Positions 22,573 through 34,820 of a DNA stretch of 64,000 nucleotides are shown piece by piece. Below the pieces are notes generated by a model, which saw nothing but the letters and a program-made list of their open reading frames with translations, searched no databases and was not told where the DNA came from. The stretch lies in contig NW_027475149.1 of the NCBI RefSeq assembly GCF_051020985.1, positions 1,116,001 through 1,180,000 on the forward strand, given 5' to 3'. Source of the DNA: Nomia melanderi (Eukaryota; Arthropoda; Insecta; Hymenoptera; Halictidae). The number at the start of each line of letters is the position of its first letter. The first letter of the stretch is position 1. A program made the position numbers and the translations under genes.

Positions 22573-24848
22573 CTATCTGTAATAGCACCCGCGATATCAC
22601 CAGATATATATTGGATTTTTCCCTGACCCTGACAGTCCGGCCCCATGAAACGGTGATTTTCTCGGCCTCTGGTGGTCCGAGGTCGATCCCGCTGCACAGA
22701 TTCGTGCGCCAGGGCCTCCTACAGACAATGCACTTTGATTTATTGCGCTATCTGTAATAGCACCCGAGATATCACCAGATATATATTGGATTTTTCCCTG
22801 ACCCTGAGTGTCCGACCCCATGAGACGGTGGTTTTCTCGGACCCTGATGGTCCGAGGTCGTTCCCGCTGCACAGATTCATGCGCCAGGGCCTCCTGCAGA
22901 CAATGCACTTTGATTTATTTCGCTATCTCTTATAGCACCCGAGATATAACCACATATATATTGGATTTTTCCCTGACCCTGACAGTCCGGCCCCATGAGA
23001 CGGTGGTTTTCTCGGACCCTGGTGGTCCGAGGTCGTTCCCGCTGCACAGATTCATGCGCCAGGGCCTCCTACAGATAATTCACTTTGGTTTATTGCGCTA
23101 TCTCTATTAGCACCCGAGATATCGCCCGATATATATTGGATTTTTCCCTGACCCTGAGTGTCCGACCACATGAGACGGTGGTTTTCTCGGCCCCTGGTGG
23201 TCCGAGGTCGTTCCCGCTGCACAGAATCATGCGCCAGGGCCGCCTGCAGATAATTCACTTTGGTTTAGTGCGGTATCTGTAAGAGCACCCGATATATCAC
23301 CAGATATATATTGGATTTTTCCCTGACCCTGACAGTCCGGCCCCATGAGACGGTAGTTTTTTCGGCCCCTGGCGGTCCGAGGTCGTTCCCGCTGCACAGA
23401 TTCATGCGCCAGGGCCTCCTACAGACAATGCACTTTGATTTATTGCGCTATCTCTAATAGCACCCGAGATATCACCAGATATATATTGGATTTTCCCCTG
23501 ACCCTGAGTGTCCGGCCCCATGAGACGGTGGTTTTCTCGGCCCCTGGTCGTCCGTGGTCGTTCCCGCTGCACACATTCATGCGCCAGGGTCGCCTGCAGA
23601 TAATTCACTTTGATTTATTGCGCTATCTGTAATAGCACCCGAGATATCACCAGATATATATTGGATTTTTCCCTGACCCTGAGTGTCCGACACCATGTGA
23701 CGGTGGTTTTCTCGGCCCCTGGTGGTCCGAGGTCGTTCCCGCTGCACAGATTCATGCGCCAGGGCCTCCTACAGACAATGCACTTTGATTTATTGCGCCA
23801 TCTCTAATAGCACCCGAGATATCACCAGATATATATTGGATTTTCCCCTGACCCTGAGTGACCGGCCCCATGAGACGGTGGTTTTCTCGGCCCCTGGTGG
23901 TCCGAGGTCGTTCCCGCTGCACACATTCATGCGCCAGGGCCGCCTGCAGATAATTCACTTTGATTTATTGCGCTATCTGTAATAGCACGCGAGATATCAC
24001 CAGATATATATTGGATTTTTCCCTGAGCCTGAGCAGTCCGGCCCCATGAGACGGTAGTTTTCTTGGCCCCTGGTTGTCCGAGGTCGGTCCCGCTGCACAG
24101 ATTCATGAGCCAGGGCCTCCTGCAGACAATGCACTTTGATTTATTTCGCTATCTCTAATAGCACCCGAGATATAACCAGATATATATTGGATTTTTCCCT
24201 GACCCTGACAGTCCAGCCCCATGAGACGGTGGTTTTCTCGGACCCTGGTGGTCCGAGGTCGTTCCCGCTGCACAGATTCATGCGCCAGGGCCTCCTACAG
24301 ATAATTCACTTTGGTTTATTGCGCTATCTGTAATAGAACCCGAGATATCACCAGATATATATTGGATATTCCCCTGACCCTGAGTGTCCGGCCCCATGAG
24401 ACGGTGATTTTCTCGGCCCCTGGTGGTCCGAGGTCGTTCCCGCTGCACAGATTCATGCGCCAGGGCGGCCTGCAGATAATTCACTTTGATTTATTGCACT
24501 ATCTCTAATAGCACCCGAGATATCACCAGATACTTATTGGATTTTTCCCTGACCCTGAGTGTCCGACCCCATGAGACGGTGGTTTTCTCTGCCCCTGGTG
24601 GTCCGAGGTCGTTCCCGCTGCACAGATTCATGCGCCAGGGCCTCCTACAGACAATGGACTTTGATTTATTTCGCTATCTGTAATAGCACCCGAGATATCA
24701 CCAGATATATATTGGATTTTCCCCTGAACCTGAGTGTCCGGCCCCACGAGACGGTGGTTTTCTCGGACCCTGGTGGTCCGAGGTCGTTTCCGCTGCACAG
24801 ATTCATGCGCCAGGGCCTCCTGCAGACAATGCACTTTCGTTTATTGCG
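22573..24848 (+). repeat. 13-monomer mosaic; 22923-24323 duplicated 12.4 kb downstream
   Basis: Monomers at 22923 (ctcttatagc), 23098 (ctctattagc, tatcgcccg), 23273 (gtatctgtaag), 23448, 23623 (gacaccatgtgacgg), 23973 (176 bp) and 24149 match 35346-36746 at a constant offset of 12,423 bp. The monomer at 23798 does not match its counterpart. From 24499 (tacttattgg) the offset changes to 12,248, so one monomer (24324) is missing in the downstream copy. Confidence 0.8.
23973..24148 (+). repeat. 176-bp monomer with extra base
   Basis: Reads ctgagcctgagcagtccgg where the related type reads ctgaccctgacagtccgg, giving one extra base near 24031. It also carries cacgcgag, tcttggcccc, ggtcggtcc and catgagcc. 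The same set of oddities is present at 36396, so the two are copies of one monomer. Confidence 0.9.
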
Positions 24849-25023
24849 CTATCTGTAATAGCACCCCAGGTATCACCAGATATATGCTGGATTTTTACAT
24901 GACCTTGGGTGGCGGATTCTGAATATCTGTAATTTTCTCGGCGCCTGGTGGTCCGAGGTCGTTCTCGCTGCACAGATTCATGCGCCAGCGCCTCCTACAG
25001 ACAATGCACTTTGATTTATTGCG
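24849..25023 (+). repeat. Divergent beta-2 monomer (175 bp)
   Basis: Related to beta-1 through tgctggatttttacatgac, but with ccccaggtatcacc, ggtggcgg and attctgaatatctg. One extra base restores 175 bp and removes TTCGAA. Upstream neighbour ends ctttcgtttattgcg, which marks this subtype. Confidence 0.92.
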
Positions 25024-25373
25024 CTATCTCTAATAGCACCCGAGATATCACCAGATATATATTGGATTTTTCCCTGACCCTGAGTGTCCGGCCCCATGAG
25101 ACGGTGGTTTTCTCTGCCCCTGGTGGTCCGAGGTCGTTCCCGCTGCACAGATTCATGCGCCAGGGCCTCCTGCAGATAATTCACTTTGGTTCAACGCGCT
25201 ATCTCTAATAGCACCCGAGATATCACAAGATATATATTGGATTTTTCCCTGACCCTGAGTGACCGGCCCCATGAGACGCTAGTTTTTACGGCCCCTGGTG
25301 GTCCGAGGTCGTTCCCGCTGCTCAGATTCATGCGCCAGCGCCTCCTACAGACAGTGCGCTTTGATTTATCGCG

Positions 25374-26598
25374 CTATCTGTAATAGCACCCGCGATATCA
25401 CCAGATATATATTGGATTTTTCCCTGACCCTGACAGTCCGGCCCCATGAAACGGTGATTTTCTCGGCCCCTGGTGGTCCTAGGTCGATCCCGCTGCACAG
25501 ATTCGTGCGCCAGGGCCTCCTACAGACAATGCACTTTGATTTATAGCGCTATCTGTAATAGCACCCGAGATATCACCAGATACATATTGGATTTTTCCCT
25601 GACCCTGAGTGCCCAGCACAATGTTTCGGTGGTTTTCTCGACCCCTGGTGGTCCTAGGTCGATCCCGCGGAACAGGTTCATGCGCTAGGGCCTCCTGCAG
25701 AAAATGGACTTTGATTTATTTCGCTATCTCTAATAGCACCCGAGATATCAACAGATATATATTGGATTTTTCCCTGACCCTGAGTGTCCGGCCCCATGAG
25801 ACGGTGATTTTCTCTGCCCCTGGTGGTCCTAGGTCGTTCCCGCTGCACAGATTCATGCGCCAGGGCCTCCTACAGACAATGCACTTTGATTTATTGCGCT
25901 ATCTGTAATAGCACCCGAGATATCACCAGATATATATTGGATTTTTCCCTGACCCTGAGTGTCCGACCCCATGAGACGGTGGTTTTCTCGGCCCCTGCTG
26001 GTCCGAGGTCGTTCCCGCTGCACAGATTCATGCGCTAGGGCCTCCTGCAGACAATGGACTTTGATTTATTGCGCTACCTCTAATAGCACCCGAGATATCG
26101 CCAGATATATATTGGATTTTTCCCTGACCCTGAGTGTCCGACCCCATGAGACGGTGGTTTTCTCTGCCCCTGGTGGTCCGCGGTCGTTCCCGCTGCACAG
26201 ATTCATGCGCCAGGGCCTCCTACAGACAATACACTTTGATTTATTGCGCTATCTGTAATAGCACCCGAGATATCACCAGATATATATTGGATTTTTCCCT
26301 GACCCTGATTGTCCGACCCCATGAGACGGTGGTTTTCTCGGCCCCTGCTGGTCCGAGGTCGTACCCGCTGCACAGATTCTTGCACCAGGGCCTCCTGCAG
26401 ATAATTCACTTTGGTTTATAGCGCTATCTCTAATAGCACCCGAGATATCACCACATATATATTGTATTTTTCCCTGACCCTGAGTGCCCGGCACAATGTT
26501 TCGGTGGTTTTCTCGACCCCTGGTGGTCCGAGGTCGATCCCGCTGCACAGATTCATGCGCTAGGGCCTCCTGCAGACAATGGACTTTGATTTATTGCG
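25374..26598 (+). repeat. 7-monomer HOR, copy 1 (1225 bp)
   Basis: Types M (cccgcgatatc, catgaaacgg), N (cccagcacaatg, cgcggaacagg), O (atatcaacag), P, Q (ctacctctaat), R (gattgtccg, attcttgcacc) and S (gcccggcacaatg). Six of these follow the order at 15951-17000. N-S are repeated in the next 1225 bp with essentially no differences. Confidence 0.9.
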
Positions 26599-27823
26599 CT
26601 ATCTCTAATAGCACCCGAGATATCGCCAGATATATATTGGATTTTTCCCTGACCCTGACAGTCCGGCCCCATGAAACGGTGATTTTCTCGGCCCCTGGTG
26701 GTCCTAGGTCGATCCCGCTGCACAGATTCGTGCGCCAGGGCCTCCTACAGACAATGCACTTTGATTTATAGCGCTATCTGTAATAGCACCCGAGATATCA
26801 CCAGATACATATTGGATTTTTCCCTGACCCTGAGTGCCCAGCACAATGTTTCGGTGGTTTTCTCGACCCCTGGTGGTCCTAGGTCGATCCCGCGGAACAG
26901 GTTCATGCGCTAGGGCCTCCTGCAGAAAATGGACTTTGATTTATTTCGCTATCTCTAATAGCACCCGAGATATCAACAGATATATATTGGATTTTTCCCT
27001 GACCCTGAGTGTCCGGCCCCATGAGACGGTGATTTTCTCTGCCCCTGGTGGTCCTAGGTCGTTCCCGCTGCACAGATTCATGCGCCAGGGCCTCCTACAG
27101 ACAATGCACTTTGATTTATTGCGCTATCTGTAATAGCACCCGAGATATCACCAGATATATATTGGATTTTTCCCTGACCCTGAGTGTCCGACCCCATGAG
27201 ACGGTGGTTTTCTCGGCCCCTGCTGGTCCGAGGTCGTTCCCGCTGCACAGATTCATGCGCTAGGGCCTCCTGCAGACAATGGACTTTGATTTATTGCGCT
27301 ACCTCTAATAGCACCCGAGATATCGCCAGATATATATTGGATTTTTCCCTGACCCTGAGTGTCCGACCCCATGAGACGGTGGTTTTCTCTGCCCCTGGTG
27401 GTCCGCGGTCGTTCCCGCTGCACAGATTCATGCGCCAGGGCCTCCTACAGACAATACACTTTGATTTATTGCGCTATCTGTAATAGCACCCGAGATATCA
27501 CCAGATATATATTGGATTTTTCCCTGACCCTGATTGTCCGACCCCATGAGACGGTGGTTTTCTCGGCCCCTGCTGGTCCGAGGTCGTACCCGCTGCACAG
27601 ATTCTTGCACCAGGGCCTCCTGCAGATAATTCACTTTGGTTTATAGCGCTATCTCTAATAGCACCCGAGATATCACCACATATATATTGTATTTTTCCCT
27701 GACCCTGAGTGCCCGGCACAATGTTTCGGTGGTTTTCTCGACCCCTGGTGGTCCGAGGTCGATCCCGCTGCACAGATTCATGCGCTAGGGCCTCCTGCAG
27801 ACAATGGACTTTGATTTATTGCG
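26599..27823 (+). repeat. 7-monomer HOR, copy 2 (1225 bp)
   Basis: Its first monomer is a hybrid: it begins like the monomer at 27824 (ctctaat, tatcgccag) and continues as M (cagtccgg, catgaaacgg), which places the exchange inside the first ~60 bases. The remaining six monomers match 25549-26598. Confidence 0.9.
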
Positions 27824-28173
27824 CTATCTCTAATAGCACCCGAGATATCGCCAGATATATATTGGATTTTTCCCTGACCCTGAGAGTCCGACCCCATGAG
27901 ACGGTGGTTTTCTCGGCCCCTGGTGGTCCGAGGTCGTTCCCGCTGCACAGATTCATGCGCCGGGGCCCCCTGCAGATAATTCACTTTGGTTTAGTGCGCT
28001 ATCTGTAAGAGCACCCGATATATCACAAGATATATATTGGATTTTTCCCTGACGCTGACAGACCGGACCCATGAGACGGTAGTTTTTTCGGCCCCTGGTG
28101 GTCTGAGGTCGTTCCCGCTGCACAGATTCATGCGCCAGGGCCTCCGACAGACAATGCACTTTGATTTATTGCG

Positions 28174-28873
28174 CTATCTCTAATAGCACCCGAGATATCA
28201 CCAGATATATATTGGATATTCCCCTGACCCTGAGTGTCCGGCCCCATGAGACGGTGGTTTTCTCGGCCCCTGGTTGTCCGAGGTCGTTCCCGCTGCACAC
28301 ATTCATGCGCCAGGGCCGCCTGCAGATAATTCACTTTGATTTATTGCGCCATCTGTAATAGCACCCGAGATATCACCAGATATATATTGGATTTTTCCGT
28401 GACCCTGAGGTCCCGACACCATGTGACGGTGGTTTTCTCGGCCCCTGGTGGTCCGAGGTCGTTCCCGCTACACAGATTCATGCGCCAGGGCCCCCTGCAG
28501 ATAATTCACTTTGATTTATTGCGCTATCTCTAATAGCACCCGAGATATCACCAGATATATATTGGATTTTTCCCTGGCTCTGACAGTCCGACCCCATGAG
28601 ACGGTGGTTTTCTCGGCCCCTGGTGGTCCGAGGTCGTTCCCTCTGCACACATTCATGCGCCAGGGCCTCCTGCAGGCAATGCACTTTGATTTATTTCGCT
28701 ATCTCTAATAGCACCCGAGATATCACCAGATATATATTGGATTTTTCCCTGACCCTGACAGTCCGGCCCCTTGAGACGGTAGTTTTCTCGGCCCGTGGTT
28801 GTCCGATATCGTTCCCGCTGCACAGATTCATGCGCCAGGGCCTCCTGCAGACAATGCACTTTCGTTTATTGCG
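28174..28873 (+). repeat. Four monomers linking the duplicated blocks
   Basis: 28174 is J-like at its start but ends with cacacattcatg and ggccgcctgcag, 28349 has gaggtcccgacaccatgtg, 28524 has ctggctctgacag, and 28699 has ccccttgagacgg and ends ctttcgtttattgcg ahead of beta-2. Nothing other than satellite is seen. Confidence 0.8.
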
Positions 28874-29048
28874 CTATCTGTAATAGCACCCCAGGTATCA
28901 CCAGATATATGCTGGATTTTTACATGACCTTGGGTGGCGGATTCTGAATATCTGTAATTTTCTCGGCGCCTGGTGGTCCGAGGTCGTTCTCGCTGCACAG
29001 ATTCATGCGCCAGCGCCTCCTACAGACAATGCACTTTGATTTATTGCG
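28874..29048 (+). repeat. Divergent beta-2 monomer (175 bp)
   Basis: Matches the copy at 24849 at offset 4025, with ccccaggtatcacc, ggtggcgg and attctgaatatctg. It lies at the start of the second duplicated block. Confidence 0.92.
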
Positions 29049-29398
29049 CTATCTCTAATAGCACCCGAGATATCACCAGATATATATTGGATTTTTCCCT
29101 GACCCTGAGTGTCCGGCCCCATGAGACGGTGGTTTTCTCTGCCCCTGGTGGTCCGAGGTCGTTCCCGCTGCACAGATTCATGCGCCAGGGCCTCCTGCAG
29201 ATAATTCACTTTGGTTCAACGCGCTATCTCTAATAGCACCCGAGATATCACAAGATATATATTGGATTTTTCCCTGACCCTGAGTGACCGGCCCCATGAG
29301 ACGCTAGTTTTTACGGCCCCTGGTGGTCCGAGGTCGTTCCCGCTGCTCAGATTCATGCGCCAGCGCCTCCTACAGACAGTGCGCTTTGATTTATCGCG

Positions 29399-30623
29399 CT
29401 ATCTGTAATAGCACCCGCGATATCACCAGATATATATTGGATTTTTCCCTGACCCTGACAGTCCGGCCCCATGAAACGGTGATTTTCTCGGCCCCTGGTG
29501 GTCCTAGGTCGATCCCGCTGCACAGATTCGTGCGCCAGGGCCTCCTACAGACAATGCACTTTGATTTATAGCGCTATCTGTAATAGCACCCGAGATATCA
29601 CCAGATACATATTGGATTTTTCCCTGACCCTGAGTGCCCAGCACAATGTTTCGGTGGTTTTCTCGACCCCTGGTGGTCCTAGGTCGATCCCGCGGAACAG
29701 GTTCATGCGCTAGGGCCTCCTGCAGAAAATGGACTTTGATTTATTTCGCTATCTCTAATAGCACCCGAGATATCAACAGATATATATTGGATTTTTCCCT
29801 GACCCTGAGTGTCCGGCCCCATGAGACGGTGATTTTCTCTGCCCCTGGTGGTCCTAGGTCGTTCCCGCTGCACAGATTCATGCGCCAGGGCCTCCTACAG
29901 ACAATGCACTTTGATTTATTGCGCTATCTGTAATAGCACCCGAGATATCACCAGATATATATTGGATTTTTCCCTGACCCTGAGTGTCCGACCCCATGAG
30001 ACGGTGGTTTTCTCGGCCCCTGCTGGTCCGAGGTCGTTCCCGCTGCACAGATTCATGCGCTAGGGCCTCCTGCAGACAATGGACTTTGATTTATTGCGCT
30101 ACCTCTAATAGCACCCGAGATATCGCCAGATATATATTGGATTTTTCCCTGACCCTGAGTGTCCGACCCCATGAGACGGTGGTTTTCTCTGCCCCTGGTG
30201 GTCCGCGGTCGTTCCCGCTGCACAGATTCATGCGCCAGGGCCTCCTACAGACAATACACTTTGATTTATTGCGCTATCTGTAATAGCACCCGAGATATCA
30301 CCAGATATATATTGGATTTTTCCCTGACCCTGATTGTCCGACCCCATGAGACGGTGGTTTTCTCGGCCCCTGCTGGTCCGAGGTCGTACCCGCTGCACAG
30401 ATTCTTGCACCAGGGCCTCCTGCAGATAATTCACTTTGGTTTATAGCGCTATCTCTAATAGCACCCGAGATATCACCACATATATATTGTATTTTTCCCT
30501 GACCCTGAGTGCCCGGCACAATGTATCGGTGGTTTTCTCGACCCCTGGTGGTCCGAGGTCGATCCCGCTGCACAGATTCACGCGCTAGGGCCTCCTGCAG
30601 ACAATGGACTTTGATTTATTGCG
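29399..30623 (+). repeat. 7-monomer HOR, single copy in block 2
   Basis: M to S in the same order as 25374-26598, offset 4025. Only one unit is present, then the array passes to the tatcgccag/gagagtccg monomer that follows the second unit in block 1. Confidence 0.9.
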
Positions 30624-30973
30624 CTATCTCTAATAGCACCCGAGATATCGCCAGATATATATTGGATTTTTCCCTGACCCTGAGAGTCCGACCCCATGAG
30701 ACGGTGGTTTTCTCGGCCCCTGGTGGTCCGAGGTCGTTCCCGCTGCACAGATTCATGCGCCAGGGCCCCCTGCAGATAATTCACTTTGGTTTAGTGCGCT
30801 ATCTGTAAGAGCACCCGATATATCACAAGATATATATTGGATTTTTCCCTGACGCTGACAGACCGGACCCATGAGACGGTAGTTTTTTCGGCCCCTGGTG
30901 GTCTGAGGTCGTTCCCGCTGCACAGATTCATGCGCCAGGGCCTCCGACAGACAATGCACTTTGATTTATTGCG

Positions 30974-32722
30974 CTATCTCTAATAGCACCCGAGATATCA
31001 CCAGATATATATTGGATATTCCCCTGACCCTGAGTGTCCGGCCCCATGAGACGGTGGTTTTCTCGGCCCCTGGTGGTCCGAGGTCGTTCCCGCTGCACAG
31101 ATTCATGCGCCAGGGCGGCCTGCAGATAATTCACTTTGATTTATTGCGCTATCTCTAATAGCACCCGAGATATCACCAGATACTTATTGGATTTTTCCCT
31201 GACCCTGAGTGTCCGACCCCATGAGACGGTGGTTTTCTCTGCCCCTGGTGGTCCGAGGTCGTTCCCGCTGCACAGATTCATGCGCCAGTGCCTCCTACAG
31301 ACAATGCACTTTGATTTATTGCGCTGTCTGTAATAGCACCCGAGATATCACCGGATATATATTGGATTTTTCCCTGACCCTGACAGTCCGGCCCCATGAG
31401 ACGGTAGTTTTTTCGGCCCCTGGCGGGCCGAGGTCTTTCCCGCTGCACAGATTCATGCGCCAGGGCCTCCTACAGACAATGCACTTTGATTTATTGCGCT
31501 ATCTCTATTAGCACCCGAGATATCACCAGATATATATTGGATTTTCCCCTGACCCTGAGTGTCCGGCCCCATGAGACGGTGGTTTTCTCGGCCCCTGGTG
31601 GTCCGAGGTCGTTCCCGCTGCACACATTCATGCGCCAGGGCCGCCTGCAGATAATTCACTTTGATTTATTGCGCTATCTGTAATAGCACCCGAGATATCA
31701 CCAGATATATATTGGATTTTTCCCTGACCCTGAGGGCCCGACACCATGAGACGGTGGTTTTCTCGGCCCCTGGTGGTCCGAGGTCGTTCCCGCTGCACAC
31801 ATTCATGCGCCAGGGCCGCCTGCAGATAATTCACTTTGATTTATTGCGCTATCTGTAATAGCACCCGAGATATCACCGGATATATATTGGATTTTTCCCT
31901 GACCCTGACAGTCCGGCCCCATGAGACGGTAGTTTTTTCGGCCCCTGGCGGGCCGAGGTCTTTCCCGCTGCACAGATTCATGCGCCAGGGCCTCCTACAG
32001 ACAATGCACTTTGATTTATTGCGCTATCTCTATTAGCACCCGAGATATCACCAGATATATATTGGATTTTCCCCTGACCCTGAGTGTCCGGCCCCATGTG
32101 TCGATGGTTTTCTCGGTCCCTCGTGATCCGAGGTTGATCCCGCTGCACAGATTCATGCGCTAGGCCCTCCTGCAGACAATGCACTTTGATTTATTGCGCT
32201 ATCTGTAAGAGCACCCGAGATATCACCAGATATATATTGGATTTTTCCCTGACCCTGACAGTCCGGCCCCTTGAGACGATAGTTTTCTCGGCCCGTGGTT
32301 GTCCGAGATCGTTCCCACTGCACAGATTCATGCGCCAGTGCCTCCTGCAGACAATGCACTTTGATTTATTTCGCCATCTCTTATAGCACCCGAGATATAA
32401 CCAGATATATATTGGATTTTTCCCTGACCCTGACAGTCCGGCCCCATGAGACGGTGGTTTTCTCGGACCCTGGTGGTCCGAGGTCGTTCCCGCTGCACAG
32501 ATTCATGCGCCAGGGCCCCCTGCAGATAATTCACTTTGGTTTAGTGCGGTATCTGTAAGAGCACCCGATATATCACCAGATATATATTGGATTTTTCCCT
32601 GACCCTGACAGTCCGGCCCCATGAGACGGTGATTTTCTCGGCCCCTGGTGGTCCGCGGTCGTTCCCGCTGCACAGATTCATGCGCCAGGGGCCCTGCAGA
32701 TAATTCACTTTGGTTTAGTGCG
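30974..32722 (+). repeat. 10-monomer mosaic segment
   Basis: J-type at 30974, tacttattgg at 31149, tatcaccggat at 31324 and 31849, ctctattagc at 31499 and 32024. The pair 31324-31849 repeats at 525 bp. 31324-31674 also matches 18900-19249 at offset 12,424. 32024 joins the ctctattagc type to a C-type centre (catgtgtcgatgg). The last monomer, 32549-32722, is 174 bp because ccaggggccctgc (32686) has lost one base. Confidence 0.78.
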
Positions 32723-32896
32723 CTATCTGTAATAGCACCCGAGATTTCACCAAATATATGCTGGATTTTTACATGACCTTGGGTGACGGATTCGAATATC
32801 TGTAATTTTCTCGGCGCCTGGTGGTCCGAGGTCGTTCCTGCTGCACAGATTCATTCGCCAGTGCCTCCTACAGACAATGCACTTTGATTTATTGCG
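32723..32896 (+). repeat. Divergent beta-1 monomer (174 bp)
   Basis: Standard beta-1 centre with gattcgaatatctg; upstream ggtttagtgcg and downstream ctgtctgtaat. It follows directly on a 174-bp deleted monomer. Confidence 0.92.
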
Positions 32897-34646
32897 CTGT
32901 CTGTAATAGCACCCGAGATATCACCAGATATATATTGTATTTTTCCCTGACCCTGAGTGCCCGGCACAATGTTTCGGTGGTTTTCTCGACCCCTGGTGGT
33001 CCGAGGTCGATCCCGCTGCACAGATTCATGCGCTAGGGCCTCCTGCAGACAATGGACTTTGATTTATTTCGCTATCTCTAATAGCACCCGAGATATCACC
33101 AGATATATATTGGATTATTCCCTGACCCTGAGTGTCCGACCCCATGAGACGGTGGTTTTCTCGGCCCCTGATGGTCCGAGGTCGTTCCCGCTGCACAGAT
33201 TCATGCGCGAGGGCCTCCTACAGACAATGCACTTTGATTTATCGCGCTATCTGTAATAGCACCCGAGATATCACCAGATATATATTGGATTTTTCCCTGA
33301 CCCTGAGTGTCCGACCCCATGAGACGGTGGTTTTCTCTGCCCCTGGTGGTCCGAGGTCGTTCCCGCTGCACAGATTCATGCGCCAGGGCCTCCTACAGAC
33401 AATGCACTTTGATTTATTGCGCTATCTGTAATAGCACCCGATATATCACAAGATATATATTGGATTTTTCCCTGACCCTGACAGACCGGCCTTATGAGAC
33501 GGTAGTTTTTTCGGCTCCTGGTGGTCCGAGGTCGTTCCCGCTGCACAGATTCATGCGCCAGGGCCTCCTACAGACAATGCACTTTGATTTATTGCGCTAT
33601 CTGTAATAGCACCCGAGATATCACCAGATATATATTGGATTTTTCCCTGACCCTGAGTGTCCGACCCCATGAGACGGTGGTTTTCTCGGCCCCTGATGGT
33701 CCGAGGTCGTTCCCGCTGCACCGATTCATGCGCCAGGGCCTCCTGCAGATAATTCACTTTGGTTTATCGCGCTATCTCTAATAGCACCCGAGATATCACC
33801 AGATATATACTGTATTTTTCCCTGACCCTGAGTGCCCGGCACAATGTTTGAGTAGTTTTCTCGACCGCTGGTGGTCCGAGGTCGATACCGCTGCACAGAT
33901 TCATGCGCTAGGGCCTCCTGCAGACAATGGACTTTGATTTATTTCGCTGTCTCTAATAGCACCCGAGATATCACCAGATATATATTGGATTTTTCCCTGA
34001 CCCTGACTGTCCGGCCCCATGAGACGGTAGTTTTTTCGGCCCCTGGTGGTCCGAGGTCGTTCCCGCTGCACAGATTCATGCGCTAGGGCCTCCTGCAGAC
34101 AATGGACTTTGATTTATTGCGCTATCTCTAATAGCACCCGAGATATCACCAGATATATATTGGATATTCCCCTGACCCTGAGTGTCCGGCCCCATGAGAC
34201 GGTGGTTTTCTCGGCCCCTGGTGGTGCGAGGTCGTTCCCGCTGCACAGATTCATGCGCCAGGGCGGCCTGCAGATAATTCACTTTGATTTATTGCGCTAT
34301 CTCTAATAGCACCCGAGATATCACCAGATACTTATTGGATTTTTCCCTGACCCTGAGTGTCCGACCCCATGAGACGGTGGTTTTCTCTGCCCCTGGTGGT
34401 CCGAGGTCGTTCCCGCTGCACAGATTCATGCGCCAGGGCCTCCTACAGACAATGGACTTTGATTTATTTCGCTATCTGTAATAGCACCCGAGATATCACC
34501 AGATATGTATTGGATTTTTCCCTGACCCTGACAGTCCGGCCCCATGAGACGGTGATTTTCTCGGCCCCTGGTGGTCCGAGGTCGTTCCCGCTGCACAGAT
34601 TCATGCGCCAGGGCCCCATGCAGATAATTCACTTTGGTTTAGTGCG
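32897..34646 (+). repeat. 10-monomer mosaic between beta copies
   Basis: Begins with the usual post-beta monomer (ctgtctg, gcccggcacaatg). Holds ggattattcc (33072), an I-like start (33422, cccgatatatcacaag), a variant with tgtttgagtag (33772), J-type 34122, tacttattgg 34297, then 34472 ending ggtttagtgcg before the next beta. The order J, tacttattgg, ..., beta-1 also occurs at 701-1749. Confidence 0.78.
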
Positions 34647-34820
34647 CTATCTGTAATAGCACCCGACATTTCACCAAATATATGCTGGATTTTTACATGA
34701 CCTTGGGTGACGGATTCGAATATCTGTAATTTTCTCGGCGCCTGGTGGTCCGAGGTCGTTCCTGCTGCACAGATTCATTCGCCAGTGCCTCCTACAGACA
34801 ATGCACTTTGATTTATTGCG
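34647..34820 (+). repeat. Divergent beta-1 monomer (174 bp)
   Basis: Standard beta-1 sequence apart from cccgacatttcacc at its start; upstream ggtttagtgcg and downstream ctgtctgtaat. Confidence 0.92.

Larger units (their letters stand above)
24849..28173 (+). repeat. Duplicated block, copy 1 (19 monomers, two 7-mers)
   Basis: Order: beta-2 (24849), 25024, L-like 25199, [M N O P Q R S] at 25374, the same seven again from 26599, then 27824, I-type 27999. The same order without the second seven is found at 28874-30973. Matching is at offset 4025 before the extra seven and 2800 after it. Shared rare markers include gaccggaccc in type I. Confidence 0.88.
28874..30973 (+). repeat. Duplicated block, copy 2 (12 monomers, one 7-mer)
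   Basis: Repeats the order of 24849-28173 with a single seven-monomer unit. Private changes include acaatgtatcgg and attcacgcgc near 30520-30580. Homology runs on into the J-type monomer at 30974 and breaks where ctggtggtcc replaces ctggttgtcc. Confidence 0.87.
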
